DNA from: Xanthomonas pisi DSM 18956
GTDB taxonomy: Bacteria > Pseudomonadota > Gammaproteobacteria > Xanthomonadales > Xanthomonadaceae
Assembly (NCBI RefSeq): GCF_001010415.1
Contig: NZ_JPLE01000084.1
Location: 1-36,959, forward strand
Reading direction: 5' to 3'
Length of the DNA stretch: 36,959 bases
Shown: in pieces, positions 17,164 through 25,063 of the stretch
How positions within the stretch are numbered: position 1 is the stretch's first letter
Layout: every line of letters starts with the position of its first letter
Notes under the pieces: model-generated
Told to the model about the DNA's origin: nothing
The model's database searches: none
The model's input: the letters and a program-made list of their open reading frames with translations, nothing else
Program-made: the position numbers and the translations under genes

Positions 17164-18293
17164 GCGCGTTGCTGCGACGGCCCGCAACCTACCTGGCATT
17201 GCCGATGCTGCTCAGCTGCGCATTGACGCTGCTGACCTATACGCTGCCCGACGGCTACGTCGATGGCATCGTGTTGCTGGCGATTGCGGCGACGGCGACC
17301 TTCGCACTCGATGCTGCGCTGCGCACCCGGTTGCCCGCAGTAGAGGAGTTCCGCCGTTACCGCTACGTCGGTACACGCGATGCGTTCGTGGCCATGACGT
17401 TGGCAGCGGTGGTGACGGTGTTCTGCATTGTCGACGTGGTGCTGTTTCCGATTCCGTTGTTCAGCGATCCATCGTCGTATGCCACCTTGAGCCCGTTGCG
17501 CTCGCATGTGCGGCATATCTCCAACATGTGCTGGATCCTGCCGCCGATTGCGTTGCTGTGTGTGCGCCATCGCGGCCTGCGTGCAGCAATGGTGGCGTTC
17601 GGGTTTGTATTCCCGATTGTGGTGATCGACCGCAACCGCATCTTTGCCGGGCTGTTTTCGTTCGTGCTGGTGATGCTGCTGCGCCGCGACCCGACGCGCG
17701 CGCTGCCGTGGAAGACCATCGGCGTGCTGGTACTGGCAGGCGCTGGCGTGTTCTCGGTACTCGGTGCGGTGCGTTCCGGCTCGCTGGCGACCGTGACATT
17801 GCCGTTCAGCGCGTTCTACCGTGCCATGCCGCAAGGCGTGCAATGGCTGCTGCTGTACATCAGTGCCGGGCCTTACAACTTTGGCGCCATCCTGGCCAAG
17901 GGGTACGAAAACGCCAGTTTTCTGGGCAACCAGCTGGTGCCGTTCAGTGGTTCGATCGCCACCGCCGGTACCGGCATTCCGTTGGATGCGCCCAACATCA
18001 ATGTGGGCACCGAGTTCTTTCCGTTCCTGATGGCCTGGGGCGCACCGGGTGCATCGCTGGCGGTGTTGACGCTGTATGCAAGCCTGGTGTGGAGCGTGCG
18101 CCGGCTCAAGGGCTCGCTCTCGATTTTCCATGTACTGATCTTCCTGCGCATCGCCTACGCCTGCCTGATGTCGCCCTTCGCGCCCCAGGCGTTCACCTGG
18201 ACCAACCTCGGCTTCATTGCGCTCTGCCTGGCGCTGCACGCCTGCACCGTGTTGTTGCCCACCCGACATCCAGCGCATCCGTCTGTCGCATAA
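17160..18293 (+). CDS. wzy: Probable Wzy-type polysaccharide polymerase
   Basis: This 377-residue polytopic membrane protein has about ten hydrophobic segments and a larger periplasm-like loop with RSGSLATVTLPFSAFYRAMP and NFGAILAKGYENASF. Such proteins are poorly conserved. The call rests on topology, on the run FGFVFPIVVIDRNRIFAGLFSFVLV, and on position between a GT2 and wzz in a locus that also has wzx. It would join repeat units in the periplasm. It starts within the GT2 stop (ATGA). A transporter or other membrane enzyme is less likely but not excluded. Confidence 0.78.
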   Translation: MSALLRRPATYLALPMLLSCALTLLTYTLPDGYVDGIVLLAIAATATFALDAALRTRLPAVEEFRRYRYVGTRDAFVAMTLAAVVTVFCIVDVVLFPIPLFSDPSSYATLSPLRSHVRHISNMCWILPPIALLCVRHRGLRAAMVAFGFVFPIVVIDRNRIFAGLFSFVLVMLLRRDPTRALPWKTIGVLVLAGAGVFSVLGAVRSGSLATVTLPFSAFYRAMPQGVQWLLLYISAGPYNFGAILAKGYENASFLGNQLVPFSGSIATAGTGIPLDAPNINVGTEFFPFLMAWGAPGASLAVLTLYASLVWSVRRLKGSLSIFHVLIFLRIAYACLMSPFAPQAFTWTNLGFIALCLALHACTVLLPTRHPAHPSVA

Positions 18294-18332
18294 GTGCGGC
18301 AACCCACTGTCACGTTCCAGAGCCTGCGTACC

Positions 18333-19175
18333 ATGAATCAACACGACGAAATCTACCTGATCGACCTGTGGCGCATCCTGCGGCGCGAGTGGCGCTGGGC
18401 GCTGGCCGCGTTGGTGGTGGTGCTGGGCCTGACGTTTGTCTTCCTGCGCGTGGCCAAGCCGCAATGGGAAGCCACTGCCTGGATCCAGGTGGGCGAAATC
18501 GGCCCCACGCCTGCCGGACGCGACCCCAAGGTCGAGCCGTTCCAGCGGGTGATCGATCGCATGAAGACGCGGCTGTTCCAGGACGCGGTCCTGCACCGGG
18601 CCGGGGTGCCGCTCAGGAGCCGTGCCGCGCAGCTGTATCGCGGCAGCCTGAAGCCGGATCCGGACCCGTATGCCAATCTCATCGGTGTGACCATCCGTGC
18701 CGAATCCGTGCAGCAGGCGCGCACCCTGGCGCTGGCCACCGTCGCCGCATTGCAGGGCTTGCATGGCGACACCAATGCTGCAGCGCTCGCGCTTGCACGG
18801 ACGCGCCTGCAGGGGCTTGACGAAGATCTGCGCGTTGCCACGCTCACGCGCGCGCAACTGCAACAGCAACTGCAATCCGGGTCCGTAGCAAGCCCGGACC
18901 AGGTGCTGGCCGGGGTGTTGCTGACCGAAAACACCACCACCATCCGTGCGATCAAGAGCGAACGTGACGATCTGATTGCGCGCCTGACCGCGCGTTACAC
19001 CTATCAAACCTCGTTGGCGTGGCCGTTGTATGTGCCCGAGCAGCGGGCGTTTCCGAATGCGCTGATGATCTGGGCGGTCGGTCTGCTTGGTGGAGCGGGG
19101 ATGGGGGTACTGGCGGCAGTGGTCCGCAATGCCTGGCGTCGCCGTCGGGTTGAAGGTGACGCTGCCATCGCTTGA
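18333..19175 (+). CDS. wzz: Wzz-type chain-length determinant
   Basis: The 280-residue protein starts MNQHDEIYLIDLWRILRREW, the typical Wzz opening. It has a first membrane helix at about residues 22-38, a periplasmic alpha-rich domain with the coiled segment LARTRLQGLDEDLRVATLTR, and a C-terminal helix (PNALMIWAVGLLGGAGMGVL) preceded by a Pro. It would set the chain length of the Wzy product. There is no fused tyrosine kinase domain and no separate kinase gene, so this resembles O-antigen-type rather than capsule-type Wzc control. It ends the first polysaccharide operon; the start 39 bases after wzy was preferred over a GTG at 18294. Confidence 0.88.
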   Translation: MNQHDEIYLIDLWRILRREWRWALAALVVVLGLTFVFLRVAKPQWEATAWIQVGEIGPTPAGRDPKVEPFQRVIDRMKTRLFQDAVLHRAGVPLRSRAAQLYRGSLKPDPDPYANLIGVTIRAESVQQARTLALATVAALQGLHGDTNAAALALARTRLQGLDEDLRVATLTRAQLQQQLQSGSVASPDQVLAGVLLTENTTTIRAIKSERDDLIARLTARYTYQTSLAWPLYVPEQRAFPNALMIWAVGLLGGAGMGVLAAVVRNAWRRRRVEGDAAIA

Positions 19176-19190
19176 GAGCTGATGCAAGCG

Positions 19191-19225
19191 ACTGTGCAGC
19201 CTTGCGGGCGCTGCGGCCGCACAGT
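19191..19225 (+). terminator. Possible hairpin after wzz
   Basis: ACTGTGC (19191-19197) and GCACAGT (19219-19225) are perfect complements, with a GC-rich 21-base interior, starting 16 bases after the wzz stop. There is no T-tract, so this is at best a weak intrinsic terminator or an mRNA 3' end structure for the first polysaccharide operon. Confidence 0.35.
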
Positions 19226-19477
19226 GTGGCATGGCCCATGCGTCCATCCCGGTCCTGGCTGTCCCGTCCATCCCCATCTGGCGACCGCTCGCCATGGTCT
19301 GTCAGTCGCTGCGGGACGCGCGGTCATCGCCGTCGACTGCGGCGTGTCAGGCGACAGGGCAGTTTGCACGCGCAAGCGCGGCGCCTAGTGAGCGAGGCAC
19401 AGCCCTGCTGACCAGGTGTTTCACCGCCGAATCTGTAGCCGATCATGCCGGGCAATCCCCGCGCGAACGGCACGACT

Positions 19478-19506
19478 GCAACCAAACCGGTGCAGGCCGG
19501 CACTCA
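19478..19506 (+). promoter_or_regulatory. Predicted ECF promoter P4 (second polysaccharide operon)
   Basis: GCAACCAAA begins at 19478 and GCAC lies at 19500-19503, with A at 19506, the same spacing as in the other copies; here the T-run is an A-run. It sits 84 bases before the first methyltransferase. The surrounding 415-base gap (19176-19590) otherwise holds only two short inverted repeats and no gene I can support. Confidence 0.66.
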
Positions 19507-19522
19507 CCGGTCTATCAAGCGA

Positions 19523-19538
19523 TACCGCGTTGGCGGTA
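19523..19538 (+). promoter_or_regulatory. Short inverted repeat downstream of P4
   Basis: TACCGC and GCGGTA flank GTTG, a perfect 6-bp stem with a four-base loop, placed 17 to 32 bases past the predicted promoter P4. It would lie in the 5' untranslated region and could be an operator or small hairpin. The length is compatible with chance. Confidence 0.25.
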
Positions 19539-19590
19539 CCGCGTCTGGAGAGTGCCGTGAGATCAGCAGGACGGGTGGGGGAGGCGATGC

Positions 19591-20433
19591 ATGTCAGTGC
19601 TCAGTGAGCATGCCGCGCGCGGCGGGACGGTCGCGCCCGAGCAGTTGCTGGAGACGCAACGCGCGTTCGACAGCGTCGCCCCCGATTACGATGGCCCACG
19701 CGGCAACAATGCGCTGATCCAGCGCATGCGCACCACATTGTGGGACACGGTGGCCGCAGAGTTGCCGGTCGGCGCGCGGCTGGTGGATCTGGGCTGCGGT
19801 ACCGGTCTGGATGCGGGTGAGTTCGCGCGTCGCGGCTACCGTGTGCTGGCCACCGATTGGTCGCCGGCCATGATCGAACGCACGCGCCACCGCGCCGCCG
19901 CGCAGGGGCTGGAAGAGCGCCTGACAGCTGCACATGTCGGCATCCAGCAGCTCGATCAGCTGGAGGGCACCTTCGACGGTATGTACTCCAACTTCGGCCC
20001 GCTTAATTGCGCGCCGGATCTGCCGGCGGTGGCCGCCGAATGCGCGCGTCTGCTGCGCGCCGATGGTTGCCTGGTGTTTTCGGTGATCGGACGCATCTGC
20101 CCGTGGGAAGTTGGCCATTACGCGCTACGCGGGCGTTTCAAGCGCGCGGCGGTGCGTGCGGCCAAGGGCGCAACCGCCGTGGGCATGAACGGCCACACCA
20201 TCTGGACCTGGTACCACCTGCCACGCGAGTTCTATCGCGCGTTCGAGAAGCACTTCGTTCTGGACAGCTACCGTGCCCTGAGCCTGTTCCTGCCGCCACC
20301 GTATCTGGTCGATTTTTGCGAGCGGCATCCGCGTGTCTCCGAGCGCCTGGGTGGGCTGGATGACCGCTTCGGTGGGTGGCCGCTGTTGCGCGACATGGGC
20401 GATCACTTCCTGATCGTGATGCGCAAGCGCTGA
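19591..20433 (+). CDS. Class I SAM-dependent methyltransferase
   Basis: The 280-residue protein has a Rossmann methyltransferase core with motif I VDLGCGTGLD (from about residue 65), an acidic end of strand 2 (LATDWSPAMIERTR) and GTFDGMYSNFGPLN in the motif IV region. The start is supported by GGAGG six bases upstream. A C-terminal extension (about residues 180-280, with HTIWTWYHLPREFYR and PPPYLVDFCERHP) probably shapes the acceptor site. In a polysaccharide operon it may methylate a sugar hydroxyl or carboxyl group, but the substrate is unknown. It is the first gene after promoter P4. Confidence 0.87.
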   Translation: MSVLSEHAARGGTVAPEQLLETQRAFDSVAPDYDGPRGNNALIQRMRTTLWDTVAAELPVGARLVDLGCGTGLDAGEFARRGYRVLATDWSPAMIERTRHRAAAQGLEERLTAAHVGIQQLDQLEGTFDGMYSNFGPLNCAPDLPAVAAECARLLRADGCLVFSVIGRICPWEVGHYALRGRFKRAAVRAAKGATAVGMNGHTIWTWYHLPREFYRAFEKHFVLDSYRALSLFLPPPYLVDFCERHPRVSERLGGLDDRFGGWPLLRDMGDHFLIVMRKR

Positions 20434-20445
20434 GTGGAGATGCCG

Positions 20446-21663
20446 ATGTCCATGGCCGATGTCTGCCTGCAAGGCGCGCGATCGATCACGCTGGCGGGCC
20501 CGTCGCGCGCAGCGGTGAACATGCGCGCCGGCCGCTTCGGCGGCACGCTCGGCACCGGCACCTTGCGCCTTGACCTGCAGGGCCATGTGCTGGCGCCTGG
20601 GCTGATCAACGCGCACGAGCACTTGCAGGTCAACTGCGTGCCGCCGCTGCCCCAGGGCGCGCCGTTCGCCAACAGCTATGCATGGATCGAGGCGTTTCAA
20701 TCACACTTTCAGCATCCGTCCGTGGCCGCGGCATTGCGCGTGCCCAAGGCGGTGCGCCTGCGCCATGGCGGTTTGAAGAATCTGCTCGCCGGGGTGACCT
20801 GCGTGGCGCAGCACGACCCCTGGCACGCCACGTTGGACGAGGCCGACTTTCCGGTCAGCGTCCTGCGCGAATTCGGCTGGAGTTACGCGCTGGGCTGGAC
20901 CGGCTACGGCCCGCCGGTACAGGGCAGCTTTGCGGCAACGCCGGCGGCGCACCCATGGATGATCCACCTGGCCGAAGGCACCGACGCGGTGGCGCGTGCC
21001 GAACTCGACGCGCTGGATCGGCTCGGGTGTCTTGCCTCCAACACGGTCTTGATCCATGGCGTGGGCATGGGCGAGCAGGATATCGAGCGGGTGATTGCGC
21101 GCGGCGCGGCGGTGGTGTGGTGCCCGTCGAGCAACCTTGCGCTGCTCGGGCGCACGCTCGATCCATGGCAGCTGTGCATGGCCGGGCGGCTGGCGCTGGG
21201 CAGCGATTCGCGCGTCAGTGGCGCGCGCGATCTGCTCGAAGAATTGCGCATCGCCGCCGGCAGCGGATTGGCGCCGGATTTGCTGTTGGGTCTGGCCACC
21301 GATCAATCCGCGCGTATCTTGCGCATGGCAACGCGCGGACGGATCGCACCGGGCGCAGTGGCGGACCTGGTGATCGTGCGCGACCGCGGCGGCGAGCCCG
21401 CCAGCAGCCTGATCGGCTGCGAACGCAGCGCATTGCGCGCCGTGATCCGCGAAGGCAAGCCACGCATCGCCGATCCGGATTTTGCCCCCTGGTTCGAGGC
21501 CGCCGGCGTCCAGACCATCCCGGTGGTGCTGGATGGACGCCCCAAGTTGCTGGACGCCAGTCTGGCGGAGCCGGCCGTGCTCGCGCTCGAACCCGGATTG
21601 CAACAGGTGCAAAGCGTCCAGCAATCGTCGAACGCGCTTGCATCGATCGGTGTCGCGTCGTGA
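20446..21663 (+). CDS. Amidohydrolase-superfamily metal-dependent hydrolase
   Basis: The 405-residue protein has the split beta-sandwich and TIM-barrel layout of the amidohydrolase superfamily. The metal site looks complete: HxH at His57 and His59 (PGLINAHEHL), His174 (MIHLAEG), His204 (VLIHGVGMG) and Asp254 (ALGSDSRVSG). The pattern is closest to cytosine/guanine deaminase-like or SsnA-type members with one divalent metal. The ATG at 20446, with GGAG six bases upstream, was preferred over a GTG at 20434. A methyltransferase gene follows with a GTGA overlap. A hydrolase of this family is unusual in a glycan locus; deacylation or deamination of a modified sugar or precursor is a guess. Confidence 0.85.
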   Translation: MSMADVCLQGARSITLAGPSRAAVNMRAGRFGGTLGTGTLRLDLQGHVLAPGLINAHEHLQVNCVPPLPQGAPFANSYAWIEAFQSHFQHPSVAAALRVPKAVRLRHGGLKNLLAGVTCVAQHDPWHATLDEADFPVSVLREFGWSYALGWTGYGPPVQGSFAATPAAHPWMIHLAEGTDAVARAELDALDRLGCLASNTVLIHGVGMGEQDIERVIARGAAVVWCPSSNLALLGRTLDPWQLCMAGRLALGSDSRVSGARDLLEELRIAAGSGLAPDLLLGLATDQSARILRMATRGRIAPGAVADLVIVRDRGGEPASSLIGCERSALRAVIREGKPRIADPDFAPWFEAAGVQTIPVVLDGRPKLLDASLAEPAVLALEPGLQQVQSVQQSSNALASIGVAS

Positions 21664-22358
21664 GCGCGGTCCCGGTGCTCGAGCCTGACGCGGCGTATGC
21701 GCTCTGGGCGCAGGCGTATCCGCCGCATGCGCACAATCCGGTGATGCAGGCAGAAGAGCGCGCAATGCTCGGTTTGATGCCCTCCACACTGCAGAACCTG
21801 CATGTGGTGGATGCCGGCTGCGGCAGCGGTCGCTACATGCTGCATGCGCTGCGCCGTGGCGCGCGACATGTCACCGGTGTCGATCTGTCGCCGCAGATGC
21901 TTGAGCGCGCCAAGGCGGAGCTCTCACAGCATTGGCTGCCGGCACGCGTGCAGTTGCAGCAGGGCAGCCTGGACCAGTTGCCGCTTGACGATGCGGTTGC
22001 CGACCTCAGCGTATGCGGTCTGGTGGTCGGGCATCTGCAGCTGCTATGGCCAGCGCTGGAAGAACTGCATCGGGTCACCCGTGTCGGTGGCCTGGTGCTG
22101 TGCAGCGACGTGCATCCGATCGGCCATGCGCTGGGCTGGCGCCGCGACTTCAAGGCCGATGGCCTGCGCTATGCGGTGCGCCACACCCAGCATCTGTACA
22201 GCCACTGGCATTGCGCATGCACGGCGTTGGGGTTTGCGATCGAAGCGGTGGCCGAGCCGATGCTGGACCCGGCCGATATCCCTGCCGGCGCGCGTTTCGA
22301 CCAGACGGCGCTGCAGGTGCCGGTGGCACTGGTACTGCGGCTGCGGCGCCTCGCGTGA
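21660..22358 (+). CDS. Class I SAM-dependent methyltransferase (second)
   Basis: This 232-residue methyltransferase of the Methyltransf_11 type has motif I VVDAGCGSG (about residues 49-57), GVDLSPQMLERAKAEL at strand 2, and LDQLPLDDAVADLSVCGLVV followed by GGLVLCSDVHP. It begins at a GTG overlapping the amidohydrolase stop (GTGA), so the two are probably translated together. The similarity to small-molecule methyltransferases and the position next to an amidohydrolase suggest a shared modification step. The acceptor is unknown. Confidence 0.87.
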   Translation: MSAVPVLEPDAAYALWAQAYPPHAHNPVMQAEERAMLGLMPSTLQNLHVVDAGCGSGRYMLHALRRGARHVTGVDLSPQMLERAKAELSQHWLPARVQLQQGSLDQLPLDDAVADLSVCGLVVGHLQLLWPALEELHRVTRVGGLVLCSDVHPIGHALGWRRDFKADGLRYAVRHTQHLYSHWHCACTALGFAIEAVAEPMLDPADIPAGARFDQTALQVPVALVLRLRRLA

Positions 22359-22373
22359 GCATCGCGCTGACAC

Positions 22374-22405
22374 GTTGCCCGCGCAACCCGGGCGGTGCGG
22401 GCAAC
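22374..22405 (+). promoter_or_regulatory. Perfect 9-bp stem-loop inside the second polysaccharide operon
   Basis: GTTGCCCGC (22374-22382) pairs with GCGGGCAAC (22397-22405) across a 14-base loop. It lies 16 bases after the methyltransferase stop and 80 bases before the first GT4 start, in the only real gap (127 bases) of an otherwise overlapping operon. There is no T-tract. It could be an attenuator, a processing site or a weak terminator that lowers expression of the glycosyltransferases. Confidence 0.5.
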
Positions 22406-22485
22406 CGGCATGACCGGGCGTCGCGTCGCGCGGCGCGTGGCTGCGCCGGCCCTGCACATCACCTCGGCCCATCGGCAAGCGCACC

Positions 22486-23616
22486 GTGACACTGCATGTT
22501 GCACAGCTCAATCTGTTGCCAACGCCGGTCGGTTTGAGCGCCGGGCAGGTGTTTGCGCAATGGCCCTCGCTTGCCGACATTGCCGAGGCGGTGGCCAGCG
22601 CGCAGGTGCGCGTGTCGGTGATCCAGGCCTCCGCGTTGAACCTGCAGATCGCGCGGCAGGGCGTGGACTATCGCTTCGTCGCGCTGGGCCCACGAGGAAG
22701 CGCCACGCGCGCGGTGACGTTGTCCTCGCTGGTGCGTGACATCGGCGCCGATATCGTCCATGTGCACGGCCTGGAATTTGCCGGCGATGCGCGCAGGCTT
22801 GCGCGCCTGCTGCCGCACATACCCATCCTGTTGCAGGATCATGCCAATCGCCCGCCACGCTGGTGGAGCAGGGCGGTGTGGCGGGCGCGCTATGGCGCCG
22901 CTGCCGGCATCGCGTTTACCTCGCTGGAGATGGCGCAACCGTTTGTGCGTGCGCGCCTGTTTCCACGCCGTACGCAGCTGTTTGCGATTCCCGAATCCAG
23001 CAGCCGCTTCGTGCCCGGCGATCGCCTGCTGGCGCGCGAACAGAGCCAACTGCGTGGCGACCCATGCGTGCTGTGGATTGGCCATCTGAGTGCGGCCAAG
23101 GATCCGCTGTGCGTGCTCGATGCGGTGTCCATCGCGGCGCGCCTGTTGCCGGGCCTGCGGCTGTGGTGCGTGTTCGACCAGGCGCCCCTGCTGAAAGAAG
23201 TGCAGCAGCGGCTGCGAGACGATGCGAATCTGGCGAGGTGCGTGCAGTTGTTGGGCAAGGTCGAGCATGCACGCGTGCAGACGCTGTTGCAGGCGAGCGA
23301 TGTCTTCGTGTCCGCCAGCCACGCCGAGAGCTGCGGCTATGCCGCGCTGGAAGCCTATGCTTGCGGCGCCCTGCCGTTGTTGACCGATATTCCGGCCTTT
23401 CGCGCACTCAGCGACGATGGCGCGGTCGGCGAACTGTGGCCGGTGGGCGATGCCAGCGCATTGGCGGAACTGTTGCTGCGGGTGGCGCGACAGCGTCCCA
23501 GCCGCGCGCAGGTGCGCGCGCATTTCGATGCACGGCTGTCGTTTGCTGCAGTGGGGCGGCGCTGGGCGCAGGCATACGCCAGCCTGCCGACACCGATACG
23601 AGCGCAGGCCCAATGA
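22486..23616 (+). CDS. Family 4 glycosyltransferase
   Basis: The 376-residue retaining GT-B glycosyltransferase has an acceptor half with DIGADIVHVHGLEFAG. Its donor half begins VLWIGHLSAAKDPLCVLDAV and contains the Glu motif SHAESCGYAALEAYACG, the GT4 ExxxxxxxE signature that binds the nucleotide-sugar donor. It starts at a GTG (22486) after a 127-base gap with a stem-loop; no strong ribosome binding site is visible. It overlaps the next GT4 gene by four bases. It likely adds one sugar of the repeat unit in the cytoplasm; donor and linkage are unknown. Confidence 0.9.
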   Translation: MTLHVAQLNLLPTPVGLSAGQVFAQWPSLADIAEAVASAQVRVSVIQASALNLQIARQGVDYRFVALGPRGSATRAVTLSSLVRDIGADIVHVHGLEFAGDARRLARLLPHIPILLQDHANRPPRWWSRAVWRARYGAAAGIAFTSLEMAQPFVRARLFPRRTQLFAIPESSSRFVPGDRLLAREQSQLRGDPCVLWIGHLSAAKDPLCVLDAVSIAARLLPGLRLWCVFDQAPLLKEVQQRLRDDANLARCVQLLGKVEHARVQTLLQASDVFVSASHAESCGYAALEAYACGALPLLTDIPAFRALSDDGAVGELWPVGDASALAELLLRVARQRPSRAQVRAHFDARLSFAAVGRRWAQAYASLPTPIRAQAQ

Positions 23617-24734
23617 AATTGGCGTTGGTGGTGCCGGGGGGCGTGGATCGCAGCGGCGATGTTCGCGTGATTCCGGTGTTCCTGACCTTGATCGAATGGC
23701 TGGCACGCAGCCACGAGGTGCACGTGTTCGTGCTGCATCAGGAGCCCTTGCCCGATACCTGGATGCTGCGGGGCGCCAAGGTGCACAACATCGGCGCGCG
23801 ACGTACGCGTCTGCGTGCGATCGGCGCCATTGTCGAAGAACACCGGCGCGCCCCGTTCGCGGTGATCCAGGCGATCTTTTCCGGTTACTGCAGCCTGATC
23901 GCAGTCAGTGCAGCGAAGCTGCTGCGGCGTCCAAGCGTGGTGCATATCGCCGGCGGTGAACTGGTGGCGCTGCATGCCATCGGCTACGGCGGCCGCCGCA
24001 AGTGGCGCGGGCGCCTGCGCGAAGCGGTGATCCTGCGCCTGGCCGATCGTGTCACCGCTGCCAGCGCGCCCATCGTCGCGTCGCTGCAAGCGCTTGGCAT
24101 CGGCGCGCAGCGCGTGCCGCTGGGAGTGGATCTGCGTGCCTGGCAGCCGGTTCCACCGCGCGCCCGCCAGGGCGCAGTTGCACGTCTGCTGCACGTGGCT
24201 AGCCTGAATCCGGTCAAGGACCAACCGACCTTGCTGCGCGCGATGGCCGCGCTCAAGCGGGCCGGCGTGACCTTTACGCTGGACATGGTCGGTGTCGATA
24301 CGTTGGACGGTGCGATGCAGCGCCTGGTACAGCAGCTGGATCTGCAGGAGCAGGTGCGCTTTCTCGGCTTCAAGACCCAGCGCCAGTTGCGCCCGATCAT
24401 GCTGGCCGCCGACGTGTTGCTGATGTCGTCCCTGCACGAAGCCGGACCGATGGTGTTGCTGGAAGCGGCCGTGGCCGGTGTTCCCACCGTCGGCACGGCC
24501 GTCGGGCACCTGGTCGAATGGGCGCCGGTCTCTGCGCTGGCGGTGCCGCCGGGCGATTGGGCGGGCCTGGCCGAGGCGGTCCGGCAGGTGCTTGGCGATG
24601 ACGAACTGCGCCTGCGTCTGGCATGGGCGGCGCAATGCCGCGCGGTGCGCGAAGACGCGGCCATGACCACACGCCTGTTCGAACAGATCTACCGTCAGTT
24701 ATGCGAGCGCCGGCCGCTTGGTCCGACGCATTAG
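23613..24734 (+). CDS. Family 4 glycosyltransferase (second)
   Basis: This 373-residue GT-B glycosyltransferase begins MKLALVVPGGVDRSGDVRVI, with the glycine-rich N-terminal loop of GT4 enzymes. It also has LLHVASLNPVKDQPTLLRAM at the start of the donor domain and SSLHEAGPMVLLEAAVAGVP as the donor-binding ExxxxxxxE motif. It overlaps the preceding GT4 by ATGA and is the last gene of the operon; a strong hairpin follows 12 bases after its stop. With the GT2 of the first operon this gives three glycosyltransferases in the locus, so a repeat unit of about three or four sugars is plausible if the initiating transferase lies elsewhere. Confidence 0.9.
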   Translation: MKLALVVPGGVDRSGDVRVIPVFLTLIEWLARSHEVHVFVLHQEPLPDTWMLRGAKVHNIGARRTRLRAIGAIVEEHRRAPFAVIQAIFSGYCSLIAVSAAKLLRRPSVVHIAGGELVALHAIGYGGRRKWRGRLREAVILRLADRVTAASAPIVASLQALGIGAQRVPLGVDLRAWQPVPPRARQGAVARLLHVASLNPVKDQPTLLRAMAALKRAGVTFTLDMVGVDTLDGAMQRLVQQLDLQEQVRFLGFKTQRQLRPIMLAADVLLMSSLHEAGPMVLLEAAVAGVPTVGTAVGHLVEWAPVSALAVPPGDWAGLAEAVRQVLGDDELRLRLAWAAQCRAVREDAAMTTRLFEQIYRQLCERRPLGPTH

Positions 24735-24745
24735 AACGAACGAGA

Positions 24746-24780
24746 ACCTGCTGCGTCGCTGCCAGGCGGACGCAGCAGGT
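24746..24780. terminator. Bidirectional terminator-like hairpin between convergent operons
   Basis: A perfect 12-bp stem (24746-24757 with 24769-24780) and an 11-base loop lie 12 bases after the last glycosyltransferase stop. The minus-strand side is followed by a T-rich tail (TTCTCGTTCGTTCT), so it would work best for transcripts coming from the nucleotidyltransferase operon on the right. On the plus strand it lacks a T-tract. Confidence 0.7.
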
Positions 24781-25063
24781 GCGGCGCGTGCCCTGCATCG
24801 ACACCTGACGACTGCTCGCCATGGAGTGATGGTGGTGCGTGAGTCACACGGATCAGATCACATTGTGCGCGGCCAGCACGCACGACGCAGTTCCGGTGCG
24901 CATCTGGCGTGCCACGCACGCAGCGCCGGCTGATTGCCGCTTTCTTCAGGCATCGTAACCGCGGCGATCACCGCAGCATGCAAGGCCGCGGTGCCGACAC
25001 GCGTTCCGCGCCGACGCTGGCAGCACACGCCAACACATGATTGCGCAGGACACCGACGCAGGC
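24781..25063. other. Intergenic region downstream of the nucleotidyltransferase gene
   Basis: About 280 bases between convergent genes. On the minus strand it holds short open frames, including a 31-codon ATG frame at 24858-24953 (start MPEESGNQPALRAWHARC, two Cys and two Trp). None has a ribosome binding site. I regard them as unproven; one could in principle be a peptide precursor for the neighbouring tailoring genes. Confidence 0.3.

Noticed and set aside
18299..18332. GCAACC just upstream of wzz
   Set aside because: The second half of the motif is absent; wzz is best read as the last gene of the fdtA-led operon.
21131..21158. GCAACC followed by GCAC inside the amidohydrolase gene
   Set aside because: The spacer is 15 instead of 16, the final A is missing and it lies inside a coding region, so it does not fit the promoter set.
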